Source of the DNA: Deltaproteobacteria bacterium
GTDB taxonomy: Bacteria; Desulfobacterota; GWC2-55-46; UBA9637
DNA length: 39,973 nt
Assembly (NCBI GenBank): GCA_016214995.1
Contig: JACRML010000032.1
Location: 1-39,973, forward strand
Direction of reading: 5' to 3'
The translations under genes were made by a program, and so were the position numbers. Every line of letters starts with the position of its first letter. The first letter of the stretch is position 1. Below are positions 30,966 to 39,070 of this stretch, one piece after another. The notes beneath the pieces are model-generated. The model searched no databases, was not told the DNA's origin, and worked only from the letters and a program-made list of their open reading frames with translations.

Positions 30966-32777
30966 ATGCAAAAACGTTGGACAGTTCGCCCTCCTGATGG
31001 TGAGCTTCAGAGCCTTTTCGAGAAAGAGCTTAACATTTCTCATTTGACGGCCCAGCTTTTAATCAATAGAGGCCTCCGATGTTCCTCAGAGGCCTTTTCT
31101 TTTCTCTCTCCCTCGCTTAAAAACCTGCACGACCCGTTCAAGATGAAGGGCATGGATAAAGCGGCGGCAAGGATTGCAACAGCGATTAGAGAAAGGGAGA
31201 AGATTACTATTTATGGCGACTATGATGTTGATGGAACGACCGCCACGGCGTTGCTTTACCTTTTTTTAAAAGAGGTGAGTGTTTTCGGTGAAAAAGAAAC
31301 CGTCAGCTACTACATTCCAGAAAGACTGAAACAAGGCTATGGCCTCAATAATCAATCATTAAAACAGTTGGCTGATTCAGGCACAAAACTTGTTATTACA
31401 ACTGACTGCGGTATTACAAACTATGAAGAGATAGTATTTGCCAACAGCATTGGATTGGATGTCATTATTACCGACCACCATGAACCAACTGCCCAGCTTC
31501 CCCCTGCATATGCGATATTAAACCCAAAACAGCGTGATTGCACATTTCCTTTTAAAGAACTTGCCGGGGTAGGTGTTGCGTTTAATCTTATTATCGCCTT
31601 AAGGGCCAAACTCCTGGGGTGCGGGGTGTTTGGTGAAGGAGAAACAAAACCAAATCTTAAAAAATATACCGACATCGTCGCCCTTGGGACTATTGCTGAT
31701 ATGGTGCCGCTCATTGACGAAAACAGGATACTGGTTAAATACGGATTAGATGAGCTTACGTTAGGGAGAAGGGCCGGGATAAGGGCGCTCAAAGAAGTGA
31801 GCCGCTTAACATCCGATAGTTCCAGTCAAGGGATTGTAAAGGCAGGCTCTGTTGGATTTCAACTTGCGCCGCGCATCAATGCAGCAGGAAGATTGGATAG
31901 TGCAGGAAAGGGTGTAAGGCTGCTCATTACGGATGATGAAAAAGAGGCAATGGATATTGCCAGAGAACTGGACAGAGGAAATATTGAGAGGCAGAGGCTG
32001 GAAAGGGATATATTGTCGGAGGCTGTAGAAATTATTCAAGATTCACAATTCAAGATTCAAGAAAAAAAGGCCATAGTGCTTGCAAGAGAAGGGTGGCACC
32101 CCGGCGTTATCGGGATTGTGGCCTCAAGGCTTATAGACCGCTATCACAGGCCGACTGTTGTCATATCCTTAAAAGACGGCGCAGGCAAGGGGTCGGCGCG
32201 GGGGATAAATAAATTTCATATACTGGATGCCTTAAAAGAGTGCGAAGGTTTTTTAGAAAAATACGGCGGTCATAAGATGGCTGCCGGTCTTACTATCAGC
32301 GGAAAAAATATTCAGCCATTTGAGGCGGCATTTTATAATTTGGCTTCAAAGAATTTAAACGTTGAAGACCTTATGCCTGAAGTAACGTTGGATTCGTATG
32401 TTTCATTGGCCGAACTCAATGAAAAAATAATTCAGGAAATGGAGCTTCTGGCCCCTTTTGGACTGGCAAACCCTGAGCCTCTCTTTGGCGCCAAAGATAC
32501 CAATATAGTTCAGAGTAAGGTGGTGGGAAATAACCACCTTAAGCTGAAAATACGGCAAGAGATGAAAGATTGGAGGGTGGAGGAGGAAGGGGGGAGGCAG
32601 TTGCCTTCACCCTCTAACCTCAAACCTCTAACCTCGTGGGATGGCATTGCCTATGGCAAAGGCGACATCCACCCGCTGCAGGGAAATAATTTTGACATCG
32701 CATTTATTCCTTATATAGACGAATGGAATGGAGCCAGAAATTTGAGGCTTAAGGTAAAAGAGATAAACAAGGCATAG
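30966..32777 (+). CDS. recJ: RecJ, single-stranded-DNA-specific 5'-3' exonuclease
   Basis: 603 residues. DHH phosphoesterase motifs: YGDYDVDGTTAT (about 83-94), TTDCGIT (about 143-149), ITDHHEP (about 169-175) and GTIADMVPL (about 240). A DHHA1 part follows: VLAREGWHPGVIGIVASRLIDRYHRPT and KYGGHKMAAGLTI. An OB-fold C-terminus closes it. It acts in recombination and mismatch repair. Two stretches look inserted: a word repeat encoding IQDSQFKIQEKK (32,030-32,065) and another encoding RVEEEGGRQLPSPSNLKPLTSW (32,573-32,640); both keep the frame. Confidence 0.94.
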   Translation: MQKRWTVRPPDGELQSLFEKELNISHLTAQLLINRGLRCSSEAFSFLSPSLKNLHDPFKMKGMDKAAARIATAIREREKITIYGDYDVDGTTATALLYLFLKEVSVFGEKETVSYYIPERLKQGYGLNNQSLKQLADSGTKLVITTDCGITNYEEIVFANSIGLDVIITDHHEPTAQLPPAYAILNPKQRDCTFPFKELAGVGVAFNLIIALRAKLLGCGVFGEGETKPNLKKYTDIVALGTIADMVPLIDENRILVKYGLDELTLGRRAGIRALKEVSRLTSDSSSQGIVKAGSVGFQLAPRINAAGRLDSAGKGVRLLITDDEKEAMDIARELDRGNIERQRLERDILSEAVEIIQDSQFKIQEKKAIVLAREGWHPGVIGIVASRLIDRYHRPTVVISLKDGAGKGSARGINKFHILDALKECEGFLEKYGGHKMAAGLTISGKNIQPFEAAFYNLASKNLNVEDLMPEVTLDSYVSLAELNEKIIQEMELLAPFGLANPEPLFGAKDTNIVQSKVVGNNHLKLKIRQEMKDWRVEEEGGRQLPSPSNLKPLTSWDGIAYGKGDIHPLQGNNFDIAFIPYIDEWNGARNLRLKVKEINKA

Positions 32778-32892
32778 ACGCAAATCCGTGTTCCGTGTCC
32801 GTAGTCCGTGTCCGTGAGGACTGTAGAAACAGATCTTCAGACCTGTAAAATTAAGGTTTACTGCAGCATATTGCCAGTAAGGAGATTTATCT

Positions 32893-35094
32893 TTGGACAA
32901 AGAATCCTTTCAAGAAAAACTCCTTTCCCTTGTCAGCAAATTTGATAAGGACAAACACCACTATCTTTCCAAAAATTATCTTGAGGCGCAGGTAAGGCAG
33001 GATTTCATCAATCCCATGTTTGAAGCCCTCGGCTGGGACATTGAGAACAAAAAAAGCCTTTCCCCATTTGACAGAGAGGTCATCCTTGAAAAAGGCGAGA
33101 CCACAGGCAGACCCGATTATAATTTCCGCATAGACGGCGCAACCAAATTCTTTATTGAGGCAAAGCCGCCCTCTGTTGCGCTGGACAACACAAATCACAT
33201 CCTTCAGGCAAAGACATACGCTTGGTCAACCAAAGAGGTATATTTTGTAATACTCACCGATTTTGAGGAATTCAAACTCTTTGACGCATCCCTCAAACCC
33301 AACCATAAATTCCCAAACGAAGGACTCATCTTTGATTTCAAATATGCAGACTATCTCAAAAACATAGATAAACTCTGGCTTCTCTCAAAAGAAGAGGTTG
33401 AAAAAGGCTCTCTTGAAAGATTGCTGCCGCGGGATGTTAAGAGCAAACGGCTCCGCATCCCTGTTGACAGGGCATTTCTTGAAGACATGACGCAGTGGAG
33501 AGAAGAACTTGCAAAGGACATTTATAAAAGAAATTCGGAAACTGTAGGGGCGCACGGCCGTGCGCCCCTACTAAACGATGTTGTTCAAAAACTCCTTGAT
33601 AGAATCATCTTCATCCGCATTGCTGAAGACAGAAAAATCAGAGACCCCCGCGAACTTCAGGAAATTGTTGAGGTATGGAGGCACGAGGGCAAAAGAAAGC
33701 CTCTTTTAACGCATTTAAAAGACCTTTTCTCAGAAGTCAATTCAGACTTAAACGGCGATATATTTAAGCCCCATGCCTGCGAAACAATAGATATAGATTC
33801 CAATCTTCTGGCAGAGATAATCGAAAACCTCTACTTTCCAAAATGCAGATACAGGTTTGATGTCATAGGCGTGGAACTCCTCGGCAGCATCTATGAGCGG
33901 TATCTCGGAAGCACAATAAGGGTAACGCCGCAGAGGGTTAAGGTAGAGGAAAAGCCGGAGGTAAGAAAGGCAGGCGGCGTATATTACACGCCGAAATACA
34001 TTGTTGATTACATCGTAAAAAACACGGTCGGCAAACTCATTGAGGGCAAGACGCCAAAACAGATAGAAAAAATCAAAATCCTTGACCCTGCCTGCGGCTC
34101 AGGCTCGTTTTTACTCGGCGCATATCAATATCTTCTGGATTATCACCTTGAATATTACAGAAAGCATCCGAAAGAAATACAGACCATATCGTTTGATTTT
34201 TACCAAAAAGTTAGCCCTGAAGATTTGTCCCTGCCTCTGCGCACAAAGGCAAGGATTTTAAAGAACAACATATTCGGCGTTGACCTTGATGCGCAGGCAG
34301 TTGAAATCACCATGATGAGTTTATATCTCAAGGCTCTGGAAGGCGAAAGGAGTTTGCTGCCAAAGAAGCAGCAGTTATTGCCGTCTCTCAACAGCAATAT
34401 AAAATGCGGAAACAGTTTGATTGGGTATGATTTCTTTGAATCTCCCATGCTTCCTTTACTAAAAAATCCCCCTGTATCCCCCTTTGTCAAAGGGGGATTT
34501 TCAAACATCCCCCCTTTAGTAAAGGGGGGCGAGGGGGGATTTGCAGCGGGATTTGATGATGAAACCAAATCCCGCATCAACCCATTTGACTGGAATTCAA
34601 AGATTGCAGGGTTTGGGGAGATAATAGAGAATGGCGGATTCGATGTTGTGATAGGCAATCCGCCGTATGTAAGGCAAGAAATGCTCGGCGATTTCAAGGA
34701 ATATTTTGAGCAGCATTACAAAGTCTATCACGGCACGGCAGACCTTTATGCCTACTTTGTTGAAAAAGGTGTATCCTTGCTTAAAACTGGAGGCTTCTTC
34801 AGCTATATCGTTTCAAACAAATGGATGCGGGCAAACTACGGAGAGCCGCTTCGTCGCTGGCTAAAACAACAGAGGATAGAAGAAATCACAGACTTTGGAG
34901 ACCTGCCCGTATTTGAAGGAGCGACTACATATCCGTGCATTATACGCATAGGCAAGGGTTCACCTCTGCCTAAATTCAACGCAGCGCAGATAAAGACGCT
35001 TGAATTCAGCAGCCTTGCAAATTATGTAAATGATAATTCTTTTAAAATCAGCAAATCGTCTCTTTCAGATAAAGGCTGGTCTTTAGTTGATTAG
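32893..35094 (+). CDS. Type IIG (Eco57I-like) restriction-modification enzyme, N-terminal part up to an amber codon
   Basis: 733 codons from a TTG at 32,893 with AAGGAG upstream. The N-terminal nuclease (about 20-110) has a PD-(D/E)xK arrangement: RPDYNF (Asp75) and FFIEAK (Glu89, Lys91). A helical connector follows, then an N6-adenine methyltransferase: YYTPKYIVDYIV, DPACGSGSFLLG (from Asp398), GVDLDAQAVEITMMSLYL, and NPPY (589-592). A TaqI-like specificity domain begins near 640. Two palindromes are inserted in frame (33,544-33,571 and 34,464-34,542). The frame meets TAG at 35,092-35,094 and continues in the same frame to 35,988. Without the stop the protein would be 1,031 residues. Confidence 0.88.
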   Translation: MDKESFQEKLLSLVSKFDKDKHHYLSKNYLEAQVRQDFINPMFEALGWDIENKKSLSPFDREVILEKGETTGRPDYNFRIDGATKFFIEAKPPSVALDNTNHILQAKTYAWSTKEVYFVILTDFEEFKLFDASLKPNHKFPNEGLIFDFKYADYLKNIDKLWLLSKEEVEKGSLERLLPRDVKSKRLRIPVDRAFLEDMTQWREELAKDIYKRNSETVGAHGRAPLLNDVVQKLLDRIIFIRIAEDRKIRDPRELQEIVEVWRHEGKRKPLLTHLKDLFSEVNSDLNGDIFKPHACETIDIDSNLLAEIIENLYFPKCRYRFDVIGVELLGSIYERYLGSTIRVTPQRVKVEEKPEVRKAGGVYYTPKYIVDYIVKNTVGKLIEGKTPKQIEKIKILDPACGSGSFLLGAYQYLLDYHLEYYRKHPKEIQTISFDFYQKVSPEDLSLPLRTKARILKNNIFGVDLDAQAVEITMMSLYLKALEGERSLLPKKQQLLPSLNSNIKCGNSLIGYDFFESPMLPLLKNPPVSPFVKGGFSNIPPLVKGGEGGFAAGFDDETKSRINPFDWNSKIAGFGEIIENGGFDVVIGNPPYVRQEMLGDFKEYFEQHYKVYHGTADLYAYFVEKGVSLLKTGGFFSYIVSNKWMRANYGEPLRRWLKQQRIEEITDFGDLPVFEGATTYPCIIRIGKGSPLPKFNAAQIKTLEFSSLANYVNDNSFKISKSSLSDKGWSLVD
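33544..33571. repeat. 28-bp perfect palindrome in frame within the RM gene
   Basis: GTAGGGGCGCACGG followed by its exact complement. It encodes VGAHGRAPLL within the connector of the nuclease. A widespread palindromic-repeat type in bacterial genomes. Confidence 0.8.
34464..34542. repeat. Palindromic element in frame within the RM gene
   Basis: AAATCCCCC...GGGGGATTT ends with two inner hairpins (CCCCCTTT-GTC-AAAGGGGG and CCCCCCTTT-AGT-AAAGGGGGG). It encodes NPPVSPFVKGGF and NIPPLVKGGEGGF between methyltransferase motifs II and IV, a peptide seen where this element family enters coding regions. Confidence 0.8.
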
Positions 35095-35097
35095 AGC

Positions 35098-35988
35098 GTG
35101 CAAAACCTGCTTGCGAAACTTAAAAAGGCAGGCAAACCGCTCGGCGAGTATGTCAATTGGGAAATTTACAGAGGTGTGCTAACCGGACTCAACGAAGCCT
35201 TTGTCATCGACCGTGAGACAAAAGACAGACTTGTAAAAGAAGACCCAAAGAGCGCAGAGATTATAAAGCCGTTTTTGCTTGGTAGAGATATAAAACGCTA
35301 TGAGTTGCCGCAAAGCGAACGGTATTTGATATTCACGCGTCGAGGCATTGATATAAAGAAATATCCCGCAATTCAAGAACACCTTTCCAATTTTAAAGAC
35401 CGTCTGATGCCGAAGCCAAAAGACTGGAAAAGCGACAACTGGAAAGGGCGGAAACCCGGCTCTTATAAATGGTATGAGATTCAGGATGCAGTTGATTACC
35501 ACAATAAGTTTGAGAAGCCAAAGATAATTGTTTCAGCCATTGTCAAAATTGCTTCTTACGCATTTGACAATGACAGCTTTTACTCTAATGACAAAACATC
35601 AATCATAGCCACAAATGACTTATATCTTTTGGGAATACTGAATTCAAAAGTCTCAGACTTTGTAATGCACTCTATTTCATCTACAAAACAGGGCGGCTTT
35701 TTTGAGTATAAGCCCATGTATTTGCAACAACTCCCCATCCGCACCATTGACTTCAAAAACCCCTCTGAAAAAGCCATCCACGACAAACTCGTCTCCCTCG
35801 TTGACCGGATGCTTGAACTCCACAAAAAGAAAAACTCCCTTCCTCCATCATCAGAGCGGGAAAAGGTGGAAAGGGAGATTGCTGTTACGGATGAGAAGAT
35901 AGACGAGATTGTTTATGGGCTTTATGGGGTGACGGTGGAGGAGAGAGGGATAATTGAGCGAGTGAGAGGCAATAATCAGTTGTTGTAA
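35098..35988 (+). CDS. Type IIG RM enzyme, C-terminal specificity part after the amber codon
   Basis: 296 codons, in the same frame as the upstream part; a GTG stands at 35,098, one sense codon after TAG, but no ribosome site precedes it. The sequence continues the TaqI-C-like target recognition domain (LKKAGKPLGEYVNWEIYRGVLTGLNEAFVIDRETKDRLV; LLGRDIKRYE; YLLGILNSKVSDFVM; MYLQQLPIRTID) and ends with a helical tail. It is most likely the back half of one gene broken by a nonsense mutation (D-TAG-S where Glu is usual). Separate expression as a specificity subunit or readthrough cannot be excluded. Confidence 0.75.
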   Translation: MQNLLAKLKKAGKPLGEYVNWEIYRGVLTGLNEAFVIDRETKDRLVKEDPKSAEIIKPFLLGRDIKRYELPQSERYLIFTRRGIDIKKYPAIQEHLSNFKDRLMPKPKDWKSDNWKGRKPGSYKWYEIQDAVDYHNKFEKPKIIVSAIVKIASYAFDNDSFYSNDKTSIIATNDLYLLGILNSKVSDFVMHSISSTKQGGFFEYKPMYLQQLPIRTIDFKNPSEKAIHDKLVSLVDRMLELHKKKNSLPPSSEREKVEREIAVTDEKIDEIVYGLYGVTVEERGIIERVRGNNQLL

Positions 35989-36007
35989 TAATCGTATTGG
36001 TAAAACT

Positions 36008-37009
36008 ATGAATAAATTAGTTGCTACTTTTGAAATTCAACTTCCATCTTGGTTATTAGTTCAATGCTCTGAGAAAGATGATATTAGCTATAATGTAAAA
36101 ATAGCTAACTTTGAAGTCAAAATGCAACTTATCCATAATGGTCCAAAAACAAAAAGAAAAGACGAAAAATATTGGACACTTGCAATTTCAAGAGTGCGGA
36201 TTTCTGTGTCTCGACATGAACATGTCAAACCACCTCCTGTGAGGATAACAAATAATATAGTTAGAGGTTATAGTGTACAGGCAGACTATTTTGAAGAGCG
36301 TCTGCCTGAATACCAAAAGACTGCTGTTACAGCCTTGAACCGTCTTATATTGTTTTTTAAATACAAACTACAAGCCCCATTGTTAAATGAATTCGATGTT
36401 GCTGATGAGTGCTTTATGAATCCGCAATGGACAGACGAATATGGTAAAGAAGTTGGAAAGGGTATGCAAGGTGATATGGTTCCAGCTATTATTGGTTTTT
36501 CATCTCCAAAATTTGGCATAAAAAAAATGACAGTAAGTGACGATGAGGCTTTGAAAAGGGCTCTACAAACTCCAATTGTACCGGAATTGTTTGAAGAGAT
36601 TCTTTCCGATGCTCAGGCAGCAATAGTTCAAAACAATTTACGTAGAGGCATATTGGAGATGGCTATTGTATGCGAAATAGCTGTAAAACATGCTTTCTTC
36701 GCAAAATATAGCACTGCTGGTGCTGCATACGAATATTTTGAAGATAAGGGACGAATCAATATAAGTGTGTTAGAACTAATTCATGGTGCAGCGAAAGAAG
36801 CTTTTGGAGAGAGTTTCAAAGAGTTTTCTGAGAAAGCATACAAAGACATCGTTTTTTTATTTAGATGTCGTAATAAGATCGCACACCGAGGTGAAATCAC
36901 ATATGGGGATGATGCTGGGATTGTTCACACCGTTGATCGTGGCGAAATAGAAAAATGGTGGGTGTCCGTCGAAATGTTTCTCGATTGGCTCAAAAAACAT
37001 AAATCTTAA
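36008..37009 (+). CDS. HEPN-domain protein next to the RM gene, putative defence or toxin factor
   Basis: 333 residues, no signal or membrane segment. The N-terminal half (about 1-180) is beta-rich and unrecognised. The C-terminal half is helical with the HEPN RNase signature R-N-x3-H (Arg288-Asn-Lys-Ile-Ala-His293 in LFRCRNKIAHRGE), the active-site motif of many abortive-infection and toxin RNases. It starts 19 nt after the RM gene on the same strand and is probably in the same transcript. A non-nuclease HEPN is possible. Base composition is more A/T-rich than the RM gene. Confidence 0.6.
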   Translation: MNKLVATFEIQLPSWLLVQCSEKDDISYNVKIANFEVKMQLIHNGPKTKRKDEKYWTLAISRVRISVSRHEHVKPPPVRITNNIVRGYSVQADYFEERLPEYQKTAVTALNRLILFFKYKLQAPLLNEFDVADECFMNPQWTDEYGKEVGKGMQGDMVPAIIGFSSPKFGIKKMTVSDDEALKRALQTPIVPELFEEILSDAQAAIVQNNLRRGILEMAIVCEIAVKHAFFAKYSTAGAAYEYFEDKGRINISVLELIHGAAKEAFGESFKEFSEKAYKDIVFLFRCRNKIAHRGEITYGDDAGIVHTVDRGEIEKWWVSVEMFLDWLKKHKS

Positions 37010-37465
37010 AAGATCTTATGTTCTTTATGAATACGAAAAAGTTAGTAGGGTGGGCTGCGCCCACCAAAATAGATTTGAAAAATGGAAAAAAGAAAAAAGG
37101 TGTCTGATTTATTTTTCTCTTTTCCTCGCAAAGAATCAGGATTTAGGAACGGTTCGTCTGAGAAAATAGAGATATCAGAAGGCAAGAGGGTCAGGTCTAC
37201 TTTATTGTCATGACCGATAAAGAAACTGCTGGACGCAGCCAGCCTGCTTTGAATGCAACTTCTTGACTATACGCCACTTTTGTTTTACAATTTTGCTATC
37301 GATAAGTTAGTAGGGTGGGCTGCGCCCACCAAAATAGATTTGAAAAATGGTGGGCAAAGCCCACCCTACAGGCTGCTCAAACTTCACAAAAAGAAAAAAC
37401 CCTTGTCATTGAGACAATTGATTTTATAAAAGGATTAGGGTAAAGTAATCAGCAAGGAGGCAAAT
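37010..37465. repeat. Repeat-filled gap before HicBA
   Basis: A 45-bp sequence starting GTTAGTAGGGTGGGCTGCGC occurs at 37,041-37,085 and again, essentially identical, at 37,305-37,350; the second copy closes as a hairpin with GCCCACCCTAC (to 37,371). A REP-like word AAGGTGTCTGATTTATTTTTC (37,097-37,118) recurs as GGGGCCTGATTTATTTTTC at 37,957-37,976. No gene is seen. Confidence 0.65.
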
Positions 37466-37708
37466 ATGAAAGAAAACCTTCAGCATACTATTAAGGCATT
37501 TATCAGAAAAAGCGAAGAATACTATGTCGCTGAATGTCTTGAGATAGCGGTTGTAACTCAAGGGAAAACCATTGATGAGACCGTAACAAACCTTAACGAA
37601 GCAGTAGCTCTCCATTTAGAAGGGGAAGACCCCAAGCAATTCGGACTTGCGCCTAATCCTACGCTGATTATAACCATGGAGACGGAGCCTGTAGCAAATG
37701 TCGCCTAA
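37466..37708 (+). CDS. hicB: HicB-family antitoxin
   Basis: 80 residues; AGGAGG lies seven bases upstream. KAFIRKSEEYYVAECLEIAVVTQGKTIDETVTNLNEAVALHL is the partial RNase-H-like HicB fold (YYVAECLE...VTQGKTIDEAVxNL). It overlaps the toxin gene by 11 nt. It neutralises HicA and probably represses the operon. Confidence 0.9.
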   Translation: MKENLQHTIKAFIRKSEEYYVAECLEIAVVTQGKTIDETVTNLNEAVALHLEGEDPKQFGLAPNPTLIITMETEPVANVA

Positions 37709-37946
37709 GTTGAAACGGCTTTCCGGCAAGGAAGTCCTTTCAATCCTTTCAAAATTTGGGTTTTCTGTTCATTCACAAAGAGGGAGCCATGTCAAGTTAA
37801 GGCGAACCTCACCTTCCGGCGAAAAACAAACCCTGACTATTGTGATGCACGACGAACTTGATACCGGAACTTTACGTGCTATTTTAAGGCAAGCCAGCCG
37901 TTTCATCCCGGAAGAACAATTCAAAAAAGAATTTTATTCGAATTAA
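37698..37946 (+). CDS. hicA: HicA-family mRNA interferase toxin
   Basis: 82 residues: LSGKEVLSILSKFGFSVHSQRGSHVKLRR is the dsRBD-like HicA core, with the catalytic His in the QRGSHVKL motif (about residue 31), followed by LTIVMHDELDTGTLRAILRQASRF. It cleaves mRNA. The toxin follows the antitoxin here, the reverse of the more common hicAB order. Frame intact. Confidence 0.92.
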   Translation: MSPKLKRLSGKEVLSILSKFGFSVHSQRGSHVKLRRTSPSGEKQTLTIVMHDELDTGTLRAILRQASRFIPEEQFKKEFYSN

Positions 37947-38051
37947 AAATAGAAAAAGGGGCCTGATTTATTTTTCGGCGCATGGGAATATTTGCAAAGC
38001 AGTTGATTTCAAGACGGAATTAGGGTAAAGTAGAAACACTGGGAGGCAAAT

Positions 38052-38249
38052 ATGAAAGCGCTTAAATATCATTCTGTCATAAAAGAAAACGGTACAATTG
38101 AGTTGCCGAGGTTGCCTTTTCCAAAAGGGGCAAGGGTTGAGGTTATCGTTCTGCCGGAAGAAGAATCTTTTGAAATGATGCAGGCAGCAGAAAGCAGCCT
38201 GAAATTTTGGGACAACCCTATAGACGACACCATCTGGAATAATGCTTAA
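38052..38249 (+). CDS. Antitoxin of the MazF pair (DUF2281/AbrB-like)
   Basis: 65 residues with GGGAGG upstream. YHSVIKENGTIELPRLPFPKGARVEVIVLPEE is an AbrB-like half barrel; the C-terminal helix (AAESSLKFWDNPIDDTIWNNA) would bind the toxin. It overlaps the mazF gene by 8 nt. Confidence 0.8.
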   Translation: MKALKYHSVIKENGTIELPRLPFPKGARVEVIVLPEEESFEMMQAAESSLKFWDNPIDDTIWNNA

Positions 38250-38583
38250 ACAAAGAGATATTGTCCTTATCCCGATACCGTTTACGGACTTAGCCTCTCA
38301 TAAAAAGCGTCCCGCCGTTATAATATCTTCTGATGCTTACAATAATGCTAATGAGGATATTGTTGTGGTTGCACTTACTTCAAATGTTGAGCCTCGCAAT
38401 TTTACCGTCATATTAAACAGCGATGATTTAGAGGACGGCATTTTGAAAGTTACAAGTATGATACGAGTTGATAGAATCTATACCTTGAATAAGTCAATTG
38501 TTTTAAAAACCTTCGGACGGGTAAAGCCTCACATTCTTGCAAAAATCAAGGAAACCATCTTAAAACTTATTGAACAAAAATAA
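38242..38583 (+). CDS. MazF/PemK-family endoribonuclease toxin
   Basis: 113 residues: KQRDIVLIPIPFTDLASHKKRPAVIISSDAYN is the MazF beta-barrel start with conserved Arg23, and DGILKVTSMIRVDRIYTLNKS carries the conserved Thr/Ser near 75-78. MazF toxins cut single-stranded RNA at short motifs. Coupled to the antitoxin upstream. Frame intact. Confidence 0.92.
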   Translation: MLKQRDIVLIPIPFTDLASHKKRPAVIISSDAYNNANEDIVVVALTSNVEPRNFTVILNSDDLEDGILKVTSMIRVDRIYTLNKSIVLKTFGRVKPHILAKIKETILKLIEQK

Positions 38584-38643
38584 CCAACGAGAAGGAGGGA
38601 TATTTCTATCCTTTGATTTTGACAAACCCAATGGAGGTTGTTT

Positions 38644-38846
38644 ATGAAAACGATTGAAAAAAAGCTGCCATATCAAAGGCGCTCTTGGAAGTATGGGAAT
38701 GGAAGGATGAGGTTTATAACGATGTTAAGGATTTGCGGTTTAAGGAAAAGCAAGAGTACTACGCAAAGGGCTTAAAAGAAGCTGCGAAGATACTTGAAGG
38801 AAATATTAAAACCAATCCTGACGGCAGTTATTCTATAGTGAAGTGA
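38644..38846 (+). CDS. Small protein encoded across a -1 frameshift at A AAA AAG
   Basis: The ATG at 38,644 opens MKTIEKK, then the frame must move back one base to read AAISKALLEVWEWKDEVYNDVKDLRFKEKQEYYAKGLKEAAKILEGNIKTNPDGSYSIVK to the TGA at 38,844-38,846. The turning point is an A7 run followed by G (38,657-38,664), whose codon phase (gaA AAA AAG) is the classic -1 slippery heptamer. The 60-odd residue product is acidic-basic helical, no family recognised. Alternatives: a one-base homopolymer insertion (mutation or sequencing error). Confidence 0.5.
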
Positions 38847-38863
38847 GGAAAAAGGGGGGATAA

Positions 38864-39070
38864 ATGACAACAACGACAATATCACCAAAATATCAGGTAG
38901 TAATACCGAAAGATGTTCGGGAGATGCTTCATCTCAAAAGCGGCCAGAAACTGACTGTTGTTGTGAAGGGAGGGGTAGTTCACCTGATTCCTGTAAAACC
39001 TCTGAATGCATTCAAAGGCTTTTTAAAAGGCATGGATACAACGGACATAAGAGAGAATGAGGAAAGATGA
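38864..39070 (+). CDS. vapB: VapB-type AbrB-fold antitoxin
   Basis: 68 residues. TTTISPKYQVVIPKDVREMLHLKSGQKLTVVVKGGVVHLIPV is a SpoVT/AbrB swapped-hairpin DNA-binding domain; the tail MDTTDIRENEER would bind a PIN toxin. GGGGGGA precedes the ATG. It overlaps the toxin start by four bases (ATGATG). Confidence 0.9.
   Translation: MTTTTISPKYQVVIPKDVREMLHLKSGQKLTVVVKGGVVHLIPVKPLNAFKGFLKGMDTTDIRENEER

Noticed and set aside
24329..35094. TAG as a sense codon (for example pyrrolysine) because two genes have in-frame ambers.
   Set aside because: smpB, recJ, ctaB, the CuA gene, the propeller and lipoprotein genes all end normally at TAG, and no Pyl genes are seen.
37041..37371. The repeated GTTAGTAGGGTGGGC units as a CRISPR array.
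   Set aside because: Only two copies here with 219-bp spacing plus one short form elsewhere; no regular spacers and no cas genes. They are palindromic interspersed repeats.
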